Shown here one piece after another: positions 44,901 to 48,300 of a stretch of 64,000 nt of DNA. Position 1 is the first letter of the stretch; every line of letters begins with the position of its first letter. The stretch comes from Siphonodentalium dalli (lineage: Eukaryota; Mollusca; Scaphopoda; Gadilida; Siphonodentaliidae). The notes below the pieces were generated by a model. That model had not been told where the DNA came from. It saw only the letters and a program-made list of their open reading frames with translations, and did not search any database. Location of the stretch: positions 133,815,282 through 133,879,281 of the forward strand of contig CP136062.1 in NCBI GenBank assembly GCA_032622095.1, given 5' to 3'. A program made the translations under genes and the position numbers.

Positions 44901-46486
44901 CAGTCTGGTGAGCGACCCCACAGTCTTTGACTGTCTTGTTAAAAATGGGACATATTAAATTTTGCTTCTGTTGGTCCATCCGTTCATAATTCGTTTCTTG
45001 GCGATAACTTTACTTCTACTGAATTAATCGAATGAAATTTGATATGTATGTTCACTATTTCAAATACTTTCAGTTCTAACATAGCTCTATCAGGTGGAAG
45101 AAGTTTATTTACAGACATTGACTCTGTCATGGTCCGTCTTTGTATTGAAAATGGTCAATTTGAGTTAAAAATTTGGTAAATTAAGCGTTTTATGTGTGCA
45201 AACCAAGGGGCATAACTCAGTAAAAATTTTACGAAGAAGCTAAAGTACAGACATTTGATTACACCTACAATATCAAATAGAGCATGCTTGATGGTACCTA
45301 GGCCAAAGATAATGGTTCAACATAGATTTGAAGTACAGTGTTGACCAAAATTGCTGGAAATTATGTGTTGCTGCCTTAAAGGGACTTTCAACCTCGATTA
45401 GTAAAAATCTACTGAAATGTGTTATCTTTCCTATCTTCGTGTGTGAGTTACACAGTTTTGTATTGATAAGTTTTGAGCTCTGAATTAGTACCATTTGCTA
45501 GTACACTAATGCCCAAAGTAATTGACCACTTAACCACAGCAGAATTATGGGTAATTTTTCAGGATTTAGTCGGAAATATGGCTTGTTGCCATTCATCGGA
45601 AAGTTCTCGCCAAGAGCTTTCCGACTAAATCCTGAAAAATTACCCATAATTCTGCTGTGGTTAAGTAGTCAATTACTTTGGGCATTACTGTACAGTATTT
45701 GTTTGAAGATATAAATACTATGGATTTCAGCTTGGGGAGGGGGGAGGTGATGTGATTATATATGCATCAGTTACTCCCTACGATTCGGTTGAAGTTTTGT
45801 TTTATTGTCTGTTACATAAAAATTACCTTCATTTAACGAAACGTGTTTCCACGCAAACATTACCACAATGAAATTCCTTGGATACCTGGTACGAAAATCC
45901 ATATTGGTTATTATTTGGTTGTGTTTCCGAATGACCGAGTAATGTCAAAACAAATACTGGAGAGGGGGGACAATCGGCTACTGGTGTATTATGAACAGCG
46001 CATGTGTACCAGCACAATAAAGATATACTATAAATAATTATATAGTGTGGATTTCAACTTGACAAGCCATTGAATGCACACCGATAGGGCAAAATTCAAA
46101 TTCAAGGTAGTACGTTAAAAACATGGTTTACCTTGGGGGTTGGGGGGGGATTATATTTGCATGAGTTATTTCCTATGATTCATTTGGAGTTATATGAGTT
46201 ATTCTCCATCGTTTAAAAAAAAATTGGGTACCATGTTTCCATTTGCCACGGTGTGGGTAGCACCGCTGCAGAACATGTGGTGCAACATCTTGTTTGTATG
46301 ACAAGACCTGTGATTATCCTCGGCAAGGGTTTCCATCTCTTGTGACTCATTTATCTTTTTCATATACAGTCCAACAACCCAGATTTGGTGCTGACGGGAC
46401 CCGATGATACACTTAGCAGCCACCTCCTAGTGTTTGAAGCAGAGAAGTCAAGAGTGGAAAATCGAGTGGTTGATGTTAATCTCTGA
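8801..46486 (+). CDS. Gfo/Idh/MocA-family NAD(P)-dependent oxidoreductase, 12 coding exons
   Basis: Joining 8801-8905, 14277-14361, 15088-15161, 15959-16018, 17043-17207, 18176-18358, 19567-19665, 27111-27239, 29249-29350, 33929-33992, 37770-37873 and 46370-46486 gives one open frame of 428 residues. Every exon is bounded by AG and GT; introns 2 and 10 are phase 1, the others phase 0. The N-terminal Rossmann half has GAGNRG (15-20), AEP (40-42) and EKPMA (104-108). The C-terminal half has [10 protein letters not shown] (171-180), CCHDVD (192-197), a Cys cluster (C232, C235, C243), [15 protein letters not shown] (373-379) and a final SHLLVFEAE helix. This matches cytosolic bacterial-type MocA-like dehydrogenases acting on sugar or cyclitol substrates; the actual substrate cannot be read. 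Introns total about 36 kb and are full of transposons. The start is preceded by an acceptor at 8791-8792, so an upstream non-coding exon exists. Confidence 0.93.
9691..11110. repeat. Array of eight ~160-bp units bounded by TAGCTCAACTTA inverted ends
   Basis: Eight units, recognised by AGCCATCTTGGAT at about 9871, 10027, 10190, 10355, 10519, 10682, 10815 (altered) and 10981, are spaced 133-166 bp apart. Each has a TGACATGTAGATGGGAACGA block, TTCGGCCAAAAAACATGGCC, and TTTGCATGACTAAATCCTTT. The left end reads TTAGCTCAACTTAC followed by its own inverted copy; the right end is TAAGTTGAGCTA. It lies in intron 1. Small open frames in it are repeat by-products. Confidence 0.88.
11115..12097. other. 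Intron 1 sequence without recognised features
   Basis: AT-rich intron. A short inverted pair (AACAAATGCATTGCTAA near 11730 and TAGCGATGCATTTGTT near 11780) forms a weak hairpin. No coding exon of the oxidoreductase is missing here, since residues 35 and 36 join directly. Confidence 0.4.
12098..13495. mobile_element. hAT-like non-autonomous transposon, 8-bp duplication
   Basis: The body is 12106-13487 (1382 bp). The ends are TAGGGCCCTGC and GCAGGGCCCTA, followed inward by clusters of GATTCGA motifs at both ends. CTAATGAT flanks both sides exactly (12098-12105 and 13488-13495). TIR type and duplication length fit the hAT superfamily. No transposase frame is visible. An inner block (about 12330-13080) is shared with 55298-56160 in inverted orientation, including a palindromic AAGAAATAACTCTTGTTTCG segment. 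Confidence 0.9.
13621..13699 (+). repeat. tRNA-like hairpin, probable SINE or tRNA-pseudogene relic
   Basis: GTGCTGATC at the 5' end pairs with GATCAGCAC at the 3' end (79 nt). Between them, TGACTCAGTTGGTAAGG resembles a tRNA A box and D loop. A B box is only weakly matched (GTTAAGTCATCC), and no clear anticodon arm can be drawn. It is not a functional tRNA gene by eye. Confidence 0.35.
14005..14195. mobile_element. Fold-back MITE, TA target duplication
   Basis: 14007-14193 is almost a perfect inverted repeat: CAGTAATACTCTAAATAATC ... complementary end GGGCATTACTG. Arms of about 80 bp include TTAACCAC.GCAGAATTATGG and TCAGGATTTAGTCGGAAATA. TA sits on both sides, consistent with Tc1/mariner-type mobilisation. 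Four related copies lie at 25503, 29388, 45504 and 55586. It is in intron 1, 80 bp before exon 2. Confidence 0.88.
14277..14361 (+). CDS. Oxidoreductase coding exon 2 (residues 36-63)
   Basis: The acceptor is TTTTTAATTAAAG, with a modest pyrimidine tract. It encodes [10 protein letters not shown], the second beta strand with the acidic residue that normally contacts the NAD ribose, then a helix and ENVFT. The donor G|GTGATT is in phase 1. Confidence 0.9.
14860..15000. repeat. Fragment related to the inverted repeat at 448-940
   Basis: It shares AATCTAATATCTCTGAGCTTTG, GGGTTCCTCGACTC and TACCCCCGAAGC with the right arm at 760-850. It lies in intron 2, and only one arm is present. Confidence 0.55.
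15088..15161 (+). CDS. Oxidoreductase coding exon 3 (residues 64-88)
   Basis: The acceptor CTCTTTTTCAG is strong. The split codon completes Asp64, giving [19 protein letters not shown] then IDQYHK. This is the third alternating beta-alpha unit of the Rossmann fold. It ends AAG|GTTAGA in phase 0. Confidence 0.92.
15959..16018 (+). CDS. Oxidoreductase coding exon 4 (residues 89-108)
   Basis: This small 60-nt exon follows TATTTTGTAG. It encodes [12 protein letters not shown] then [11 protein letters not shown] is the hallmark motif of Gfo/Idh/MocA enzymes, where the lysine takes part in catalysis. The donor is GCG|GTGCGT, phase 0. Confidence 0.94.
16435..16905. repeat. Truncated copy of the interior of the 52836-54200 transposon
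   Basis: This plus-strand stretch in intron 4 aligns closely over about 450 bp with the complement of about 53383-53825. Shared blocks are TATGTGCTTTGAGAACAATT, AATGGAGGATCAGA and GAAGTCCACCAAATGTGGG. The terminal inverted repeats of that element are absent here. Divergence looks like roughly 15 percent by eye. Confidence 0.75.
17043..17207 (+). CDS. Oxidoreductase coding exon 5 (residues 109-163)
   Basis: It follows TCTTTTATTTAG. It encodes a helix ([17 protein letters not shown]), the strand [14 protein letters not shown] and a second helix ending [15 protein letters not shown]. This is the end of the nucleotide-binding domain and the crossover into the C-terminal beta sheet. The donor is CCA|GTAAGA, phase 0. 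Confidence 0.94.
18176..18358 (+). CDS. Oxidoreductase coding exon 6 (residues 164-224)
   Basis: It follows TATTATTTGCAG. It contains [10 protein letters not shown], then [13 protein letters not shown], which holds the His/Asp pair expected at the active site, then SSFGNLLHF. The match to bacterial family members known to me is strongest here. The donor is AAG|GTTTGA, phase 0. Confidence 0.94.
18660..19330. repeat. Diverged array related to the ~160-bp unit family
   Basis: It lies in intron 6. Degenerate units contain CATCTTGTATTTTACTCTTTG, AAAACATGGCCGTCGGCAGC and TGACCTATAGATGGGAGCTA. The right end, CTCCATGTTGACTACAGTGTCA, is the counterpart of the TAAGTTGAGCTACAGTGTCA end of the younger arrays. 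This is an old member. Confidence 0.7.
19567..19665 (+). CDS. Oxidoreductase coding exon 7 (residues 225-257)
   Basis: It follows TCACTTACAG. It carries RCLDCP and [12 protein letters not shown], a Cys-x2-Cys plus a third Cys eight residues later. Bacterial relatives have a similar small Cys-rich insertion, so a structural metal is possible but not shown. The donor is ATG|GTAACT, phase 0. Confidence 0.92.
19967..20250. repeat. Relic of a dispersed GCCCCTGACCCACGGAGG repeat
   Basis: ATGCCCCTGACCCACGGAGG, GGTCCCATCTGTCCG and the following text resemble the left end of a bivalve dispersed repeat (recollection, not verified). The 91-residue frame here has no protein features. The surrounding intron 7 stretch up to 20650 has only a GT microsatellite and a G tract at about 20368-20389. 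Confidence 0.35.
20650..20915. mobile_element. Nested double-palindrome MITE
   Basis: Two hairpins, each pairing GAATGAGGTCCCCAGAGGG with its complement, stand side by side. The pair is itself enclosed in a larger inverted repeat: GCCTTGAGATAGGGTGTCTG and TGTCATTTGCAG on the left, their complements on the right. The whole segment can fold as a cruciform with two inner stems. Relatives lie at 51049-51653 and 33615-33712. Confidence 0.8.
21068..25430. repeat. Second ~160-bp unit array, split by a transposon
   Basis: The left end TTAGCTCAACTTACTTTGTA is at 21068. Units run to about 22762 and alternate two subtypes: AGCAGCCATCTTGGATTTTA and GGTGGCCATCTTGGATTTCA. The array is interrupted at 22763-25343, then resumes with GGTTAGACATTTCAATTAGC and the right end CCTAAGTTGAGCTA at about 25418-25429. 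The resumed part is nearly identical to the end of the first array (11028-11110), which shows the uninterrupted layout. Confidence 0.88.
22763..25343. mobile_element. 2.57-kb DNA transposon with ~530-bp inverted repeats, 5-bp duplication
   Basis: The body is 22768-25338. The ends are CACTGTCGGATACCCGTTTA and its complement. The left arm reaches about 23301 and the right arm begins about 24826. TACAT flanks both sides (22763-22767, 25339-25343). Subterminal AGGTTCGGAC motifs are repeated four to five times per arm. Near each tip, AAGATGGCGG gives an ATG and nine codons to a GTAAGTG donor. The 1.5-kb centre has only short frames without recognisable domains, so it is non-autonomous. CACTG-type ends occur in CMC/EnSpm-like elements, but their duplications are shorter. 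5 bp with CAC ends is seen in Transib/RAG-like elements. Superfamily is undecided. Confidence 0.9.
25501..25628. mobile_element. Internally deleted copy of the CAGTAAT fold-back MITE
   Basis: One full left arm (CAGTAATTCCCTAAATAATT to ATCGGAAAGCTCTC) is followed directly by the last bases of the right arm (ATTTAGGGCATTACT). The second arm is otherwise lost. It lies in intron 7. Confidence 0.75.
25630..27100. other. Intron 7 distal part, nothing recognised
   Basis: AT-rich intron. Two overlapping frames of 61-69 residues near 25832-26066 show no domain and no splice context. Exon 8 begins at 27111 after a T-rich tract. Confidence 0.4.
27111..27239 (+). CDS. Oxidoreductase coding exon 8 (residues 258-300)
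   Basis: The acceptor is CTTTTTTGTTAG. It encodes [10 protein letters not shown], a linker, then [20 protein letters not shown] and [14 protein letters not shown] is a family signature near the substrate pocket. The donor is CAG|GTATGA, phase 0. The preceding intron is 7.4 kb because of transposon insertions. Confidence 0.93.
27636..27896. mobile_element. TTAA-flanked MITE (CCCTTTCTA ends)
   Basis: The body is 27640-27892. The left end is CCCTTTCTATACTAAATGG and the right end complements it (TTTAGTGTAGAAAGG). TTAA lies at 27636-27639 and 27893-27896. An inner hairpin AATAAGTTCAA..TTGAACTTATT is present. TTAA targeting suggests mobilisation by a piggyBac-like transposase. It is in intron 8. 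Confidence 0.8.
27988..28775. repeat. Dispersed repeat with ~178-bp tandem units
   Basis: It begins ACCCCCCGCAACGAAGTTAG, followed by GTCCGTCCGTC runs. About three tandem blocks with TTTTGTCCGAGCTTTTATTC and TTAGTACCATGGGAACCTGT follow. It ends GGGGGTATCCTTAGTCCCATT. A diverged, interrupted copy is at 38195-39395. The layout matches a repeat type common in bivalve introns (recollection). Confidence 0.7.
28776..29017. mobile_element. Second, diverged TTAA MITE of the CCCTTTCTA family
   Basis: It is in inverted orientation to 27640-27892, with matching GAATAATAGACCATT, TTCTGCACTTGTATTA and GAAAGGGTTAA end. TTAA is clear at 29014-29017, but the other end is eroded. The two copies bracket the dispersed repeat at 27988-28775. 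Confidence 0.6.
29249..29350 (+). CDS. Oxidoreductase coding exon 9 (residues 301-334)
   Basis: It follows TTTATTTTGAACAG. It encodes two beta strands of the C-terminal sheet, [19 protein letters not shown] then [15 protein letters not shown]. The donor is ATG|GTAAGA, phase 0. An antisense LINE occupies the following intron. Confidence 0.93.
29388..29598. mobile_element. CAGTTATGCCC fold-back MITE, 40 bp after exon 9
   Basis: Full-length arms: GCCCTAAATAATCGACTCCT at the left, complement ending GGCATCACTG at the right. The arms still pair over about 95 bp. The flanking TA is lost or mutated. Confidence 0.8.
30255..31630 (-). pseudogene. LINE reverse transcriptase core and C-terminus, frameshifted
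   Basis: It continues the 31634-33499 frame after a one-base shift. 31147-31575 has [38 protein letters not shown] and [10 protein letters not shown], the intact catalytic FADD. A second shift near 31180 moves reading into the frame 30255-31200, which holds [27 protein letters not shown] and a terminal CPDC knuckle-like motif ([11 protein letters not shown]). Together these make a full RT palm, thumb and tail. Without the shifts the element would code for about 1,070 residues; as it stands it is inactive. Confidence 0.88.
31634..33499 (-). CDS. LINE endonuclease and start of reverse transcriptase (621 residues)
   Basis: Residues ~70-295 form an apurinic/apyrimidinic-type endonuclease: [10 protein letters not shown] (73-82), GLTE with the metal-binding Glu108, [15 protein letters not shown] (220-226) and ISDHFGTF (287-294). 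A basic linker with [10 protein letters not shown] (373-382) follows, then the RT fingers with [12 protein letters not shown] and NYRPISILP (592-600). The frame stops at LNKT because of an extra base in an A run; the rest of the RT continues in another frame. This frame alone is long and undamaged, which suggests a young insertion. It would act in target-primed reverse transcription. Start at MTMAE is the first Met of the frame. Confidence 0.9.
   Translation of the reverse strand: MTMAETNSESTVALGTLDEDPNYNLKKLISGPGGLDFGEQEDENILQIPNCQYFSPKSFHDNVSTSDDCLSVFHLNCQSLNSHWDDFNTLMFELQNNKSKFGVIGLTEIFRTPDSIDFPLNGYHPLIKRCRPDGDDSHSGVGMYIRKDLSYKIRADLTTFIPHVFESLFVEVLTNKNKTYIIGTIYRPNTAPKADLDKFINLMNEKMDQTNREHKKIVFMGDFNIDLLKYGRHDKTNNFLNYVFPSSFLPTITKPTRVSNFTATLIDQILINDPTIDYETGIILSEISDHFGTFLCYKSNKNKSCPKAKIEYWRNYNDENISCFKRLLGTANYNSVVGRTCPQESYKSFMEIYLNAFEIAFPLKRSRSKSTKQKPWITKGMMISSEHKAKLFTTKLKNPSESNVTEYKEFCKLFNKIKRASKTLYYKNMINEYKHNMKKTWKLIGEIMQQRSKKLEYPMSFIIGSVESRNRKEAADAFNEYFSTIGATAAEKISQTCNKYSSYLPTPCSETIFFHPTTPEEIHTTVSLSKGKHSIDKDGLSSFIMKKVISEISQPLCHIFNLSMETGIVPEDMKIAKVIPLFKSGDQKIMGNYRPISILPIFSKILEKIVCHRLVVFLNKT
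33615..33712. repeat. Diverged copy of the GAGGTCCCCAGAGGG palindrome
   Basis: TTTGCAGAATGAGATCCCCA, GTTCAGTGACGCTATCCC and GGCTAGCATGACAAAATCCA match the double-palindrome family at 20650 and 51049, with many substitutions. It lies just beyond the 5' end of the LINE. Confidence 0.65.
33929..33992 (+). CDS. Oxidoreductase coding exon 10 (residues 335-355)
   Basis: It follows TTTTTGCTTCAG. It encodes [16 protein letters not shown] then RDGDI. GTMGELE across the junction is the usual strand-turn of this family. It ends in phase 1 at G|GTTAGT. Confidence 0.9.
34000..34735. other. Intron 10 proximal part with C and G tracts
   Basis: A run of about 23 C at 34050-34073, another C tract near 34432-34445 and a short G tract near 34469-34476. 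The proline-rich frames through them are artefacts of the tract. No gene was recognised. Confidence 0.5.
34736..35010. repeat. Dispersed repeat, GTCCCCGACATTCTGTCGGAGG type
   Basis: It starts with a hairpin CCCCGACATTCTGTCGGAGG, then GTCCGTCCGTCC, then a unit with GAATGGGTTCATATTTGATG, GTTCAAATGAGGTCACTGGG and AGCCAGGGCCATAACTCT. The same unit is repeated in tandem at 39555-40080. It lies in intron 10. Confidence 0.65.
35066..35152. repeat. Deleted fragment of the long-TIR transposon
   Basis: GACCTAATCTACTCACAACA, GGATGCATGAGCCCAGGGCC, then CATCTTGGAATGTCCGAAC and GACAGTG match the right arm of 22768-25338 (25010-25060 and 25300-25338). An internal deletion removes the ATG mini-exon and its surroundings. 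It shows the family has other copies. Confidence 0.75.
35153..36620. other. Intron 10 middle part, nothing recognised
   Basis: No open frame with recognisable features and no clear repeat ends. A 69-residue frame at 36344-36553 is rich in Lys and Arg but has no domain. Sequence composition is ordinary intron. Confidence 0.35.
36625..37025. repeat. Dispersed direct repeat shared with 42868-43055
   Basis: TTCCCATGTG, AAGCCATTAACTC.TTTTCATC, GATTTCAAGGA.CAATTATCAG and GGTTCAAATAGGGGCAGA are shared in the same order and orientation with 42868-43055. Both copies are in introns of the oxidoreductase (10 and 11), and both run into TTCAAATAGGGGCAGA-type repeats. Confidence 0.65.
37440..37635. mobile_element. 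TTAA-type MITE with conserved inner palindrome (inverted copy)
   Basis: It contains GCCAGTGCATTCTTTTAGATATG and ACATATATAAGAGAATGTACTG around a GGCTCCC loop, then ATAATGCTGCACCAGCG and the end CTCCCATCATGAAAGGGTTAA (about 37612-37632). The left end is eroded. It lies 135 bp before exon 11. Confidence 0.7.
37770..37873 (+). CDS. Oxidoreductase coding exon 11 (residues 356-390)
   Basis: It follows TCTCATTTCAG. The split codon makes Glu356. It then encodes [20 protein letters not shown] and [21 protein letters not shown] and the helix after it are typical of the C-terminus. The donor is CAG|GTAATG, phase 0. Confidence 0.92.
38195..39395. repeat. Diverged ACCCC..GAAGTTA repeat interrupted by a transposon
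   Basis: The left part (38195-38440) has CCCCACCCCTGTAATGAAGTT, GTATACTGGA and GTCTGTCCGTCTGTCTGTC. The right part (39284-39395) has TTTTTTTAATCTTGGCACA and GGAACCTGTGCACCGGCAAT. They match 27988-28600 on either side of a ~840-bp insertion. Confidence 0.65.
38446..39283. mobile_element. Fold-back transposon with ~270-bp inverted repeats
   Basis: Outer motif CATATTCGAGCGTGCAGGCT on the left, complement GCCTGCGCGCTCAAATATG on the right. Arms share several AGCTGGCTGTAG / CACAGTAGAAAGCTGTAG motifs, GGAATGTGGTTGATA and TGCTTCAAA..AATG blocks (38461-38715 and 39045-39283). No coding capacity. The exact target duplication was not determined because the surrounding repeat is diverged. Confidence 0.8.
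39555..40330. repeat. TTAGCTCACCTGAGACGAAG repeat with ~180-bp tandem units
   Basis: It begins TTTTAGCTCACCTGAGACGA and GTCCGTCCGTCCGTCTGTCC. Tandem units with TGTTCATATTTGGTGTGGAT, AGATTTGTTCAAATGAGGTC and CATAGTAATTCTTAAAA follow, decaying rightward. This start sequence is familiar from bivalve genomic repeats (recollection). Related, older units fill 43050-44450. Confidence 0.7.
40331..41640. other. Intron 11 stretch with a ~210-bp internal duplication
   Basis: GAACGCTCTTTATT.AGTCAT and GGAAAAT.GGGACTCGA occur at about 41270-41310 and 41478-41522 as direct copies. 40700-40790 has several CACGTGATC / TCACATGATC E-box-like motifs. No gene was recognised except the THAP fragment that follows. 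Confidence 0.45.
41648..42088 (-). pseudogene. THAP zinc-finger domain pseudogene
   Basis: Minus strand from 42049: [15 protein letters not shown] has the N-terminal Cys-x4-Cys, then [19 protein letters not shown] with the conserved FP and Trp. After three in-frame stops in about eight codons (near 41865-41896) the same frame continues [15 protein letters not shown], giving the Cys-x2-His half. NATPTLNK follows, the counterpart of the AVPTIF box. All four zinc ligands and the frame survive; only the short middle is broken. THAP domains bind DNA and are found in host regulators and in P-element-like transposases, so the source may be either. The tail after PRKTSTPV shows nothing recognisable. 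It lies antisense in intron 11. Confidence 0.72.
42385..42465. promoter_or_regulatory. Two palindromic TGACGTCA (CRE/ATF-like) sites
   Basis: CTCATATGACGTCATATAGG (42385-42404) and CTCATTTGACGTCATATGAG (about 42446-42465) lie 60 bp apart, each nearly self-complementary over 16 bp or more. They sit 300-380 bp upstream of the THAP pseudogene in its orientation. They could be relics of its promoter, or ends of an unrecognised element. Confidence 0.4.
43107..44250. repeat. Tandem duplication with ~573-bp period
   Basis: TTTGATATAAACTGGTATTA occurs at 43107 and 43679, and TATGAAGGGTTCTTTGGTGA at 43646 and 44221. The two copies stay similar throughout and are built of older TTCAGATTTGTTAAAATGGG-type units. 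The duplication is recent relative to the units. It is in intron 11. Confidence 0.8.
44618..44692. repeat. Conserved palindrome GCCAATGCATTCTCTTATAT
   Basis: The left arm GGCCAATGCATTCTCTTATA continues TATGCGAG; the right arm is its exact complement ending AATGCATTGGC, with a 15-nt centre. CACAGGG follows, as in the full MITE copies at 46662 and 63745. The MITE ends are not clear here. Confidence 0.8.
44700..45500. other. Intron 11 stretch, nothing recognised
   Basis: It contains scattered short matches to 37400-37470 (GTCTCCAGAGTCCCAGTCTTA) but no coding exon and no delimited repeat. Confidence 0.35.
45502..45692. mobile_element. Fold-back MITE, TA duplication
   Basis: 45504-45690 begins CACTAATGCCCAAAGTAATT and ends with GGCATTACTG. 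The arms (AACCACAGCAGAATTATGGG, TCAGGATTTAGTCGGAAATA) match the other four copies. TA flanks both sides. It is in intron 11. Confidence 0.87.
46370..46486 (+). CDS. Oxidoreductase coding exon 12 and stop (residues 391-428)
   Basis: It follows TTTTCATATACAG after an 8.5-kb intron. It encodes [20 protein letters not shown] then [18 protein letters not shown] and TGA at 46484-46486. The alanine- and glutamate-rich helix before VVDVNL is the usual end of the family. The 3' UTR starts at 46487 and meets a MITE 30 bp later. Confidence 0.92.
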   Translation, partial: SNNPDLVLTGPDDTLSSHLLVFEAEKSRVENRVVDVNL

Positions 46487-46515
46487 ATACCTATCAGGTG
46501 GTTGCCTGGTTGCTT

Positions 46516-46778
46516 TTAACTGTTTCATGACGGGAGCTGCGCTGGTGCACCATTAAAGATCCTATGCCAGTGCATTCTCTGATATATGCGAGTTTCCCAT
46601 AGGGAGCCTCGCATATATGAGAGAATTCACTGGCTTACAAGGTCAAGGTAAATATTGTTAGGCCAATGCATTCTCTTATATATTTGAGGTTCCCTATGGG
46701 AGACTCACATATATAAGAGAATGCATTGGCACAGGGTGTTCGCAAAATATCAGGAAGCTCCAGTCATGGAAGGGCTAA
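46516..46778. mobile_element. TTAA-type MITE holding two conserved palindromes
   Basis: It begins after TTAA (46516-46519) with CTGTTTCATGACGGGAGCTG and ends with the complement AGCTCCAGTCATGGAAGGG then CTAA (46775-46778, one change from TTAA). Inside are two palindromes: about 46565-46636 (GCCAGTGCATTCTCTGATAT) and 46662-46733 (GGCCAATGCATTCTCTTATA), each with a TCCCATAGGGAG-like centre. It starts 30 bp after the oxidoreductase stop. Confidence 0.82.
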
Positions 46779-46806
46779 ACTCTGAATGCCTATCGAGTGG
46801 TTGATT

Positions 46807-46886
46807 TTAACACATTGAGTGCCAACTATGAGTTATCTCGTACTTTTTGCATGTAATTAAATGTGAGCCGGCACTCAATGTGTCAA
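46807..46886. mobile_element. Short TTAACACATTGAGTGCC hairpin MITE
   Basis: TTAACACATTGAGTGCC at the left, GGCACTCAATGTGTCAA at the right; 13-bp perfect arms and a 45-bp loop. TTAA is intact on the left and TCAA on the right. Too short to carry genes. Confidence 0.7.
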
Positions 46887-47606
46887 ACTCTGAATATCTT
46901 TGTGCATTACAACTTACACACTCAGGAATTAATCTCGGACATTGTTGTCGATCTTACTGGTGCATGTTATTCTGAAATAGTTGCCTTGAGTAATGTATAA
47001 ACTTTATGGGGCTTTGAATGAGTTTCGACATTATTCTTTAATTGAACCAAATAGTAGTTATATAAATATTCTCAAATTTTTAAATCCTATGTACTGTAAT
47101 CAATATTTCCGAGATCCTGGATACGGGATCAAAGCCATGAAAACTTGAGCAATTCAGCCTGTGTTAAATCAATATATTTCAGTGCACATCTCTATTCAAT
47201 TTCCTGTTTCTCATGCCAAAATATTTTGAAATATCTTATTTTTTATATCTGGTGCACACACCAACAGATGTGTCAGTAAAAAGTTCATTGATCGATCGAT
47301 TCTGTGTAATTTAATTTGTCAAAAATTACCCAATCAAGTTTAACTAAAACACATTTTTGAAAAATTTGACTGAGATTGCAGGCACCATTCTTCACATTTA
47401 CAACACATGTTTGAATGCAGTTACCAATTACAGTCATAATTTATAAGAAAATATGAACCAGGAACGGGTCTATTTGATCTCACTTCAGTGGATGTTTGCA
47501 TTAAATATGAACCACAATTATTTCATACAGATTTTCAACGAATAAAAAATGCAGAGTTTCGCGACCATGTACAGGCCTGATACATGGGAAATTTACTTTT
47601 TGTGGC

Positions 47607-47935
47607 TTAACCTCTTCGCTGCTATGACGTCCGTAACTATTACGGACGTAAAAGTGCACGCCGTGTGCTATATGGTCCTTAGGTACTACGGACCTACTTC
47701 AGCACACTAGAAGTAGGCCATTATACATAACTGGAACTGAGAGATTGTTCCATCGGAATAACTGTATCTCAACGTTTCAAACATTGTATGATGTTCAACG
47801 ATTGTGAACGATAATAGCCTTTCAACTGAGTCAGTTTTATGGTTCTTGTGATATTCCCGTTATATTTTCCCACTGGAAAATGACAACGTCAACAGCACAC
47901 GACGTCATAACGTCATTTAGCAGCGAAGAGTTTAA
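47607..47935. mobile_element. 321-bp TTAA-flanked (piggyBac-like) MITE
   Basis: The body 47611-47931 has ends CCTCTTCGCTGCTATGACGT and the complement of AGCAGCGAAGAGT. TTAA flanks both ends exactly. GTCCGTAACTATTACGGAC near the left forms an inner hairpin, and a matching GTACTACGGAC lies near 47690. End sequence and TTAA point to the piggyBac superfamily (inference). Confidence 0.85.
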
Positions 47936-48300
47936 CAAACTGCAACATTTACTTCCTTTACGAACTTGATAATAAATTATCTGCTATTGCCAGCTTTTGC
48001 TGGAATTATTGTTATCTCTGCAGCTGGTATTAAACCTATGTACACATCATACAACAATATATCTATACATGTACTTCTTTCACTATAATGATATTTTTAT
48101 ATTTGTCTGATTTTATTCCATTCAGCATATTTGTTATCATCTTGTATTGTTAAATATATTGCTAATATGGAAATGTATAACTCTCATTTAAGTGTAGCTG
48201 TACTTTGAAAATCATGTTTGGTCAAGAAATTCATTTATTGGAACATTTTCATTTCATACTCTTCATTTATTTGGGCAACTTTAAATAAAGGACAATTTTT

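Larger units (their letters stand above)
46487..48300 (+). other. Probable 3' UTR and downstream region of the oxidoreductase
   Basis: Candidate polyadenylation signals AATAAA are at 47541-47546 and 48284-48289. Three TTAA-type MITEs lie inside this stretch, so the mature 3' end would carry strong hairpins if a distal signal is used. The CTCTGAATACCTATCAGGTGG just after the stop is repeated in altered form at 46780 and 46888, indicating local duplication with the insertions. Confidence 0.5.

Noticed and set aside
8801-46486. Bacterial contamination as the source of the oxidoreductase
   Set aside because: The coding sequence is split by eleven GT-AG introns filled with animal transposons, so it is a resident nuclear gene.
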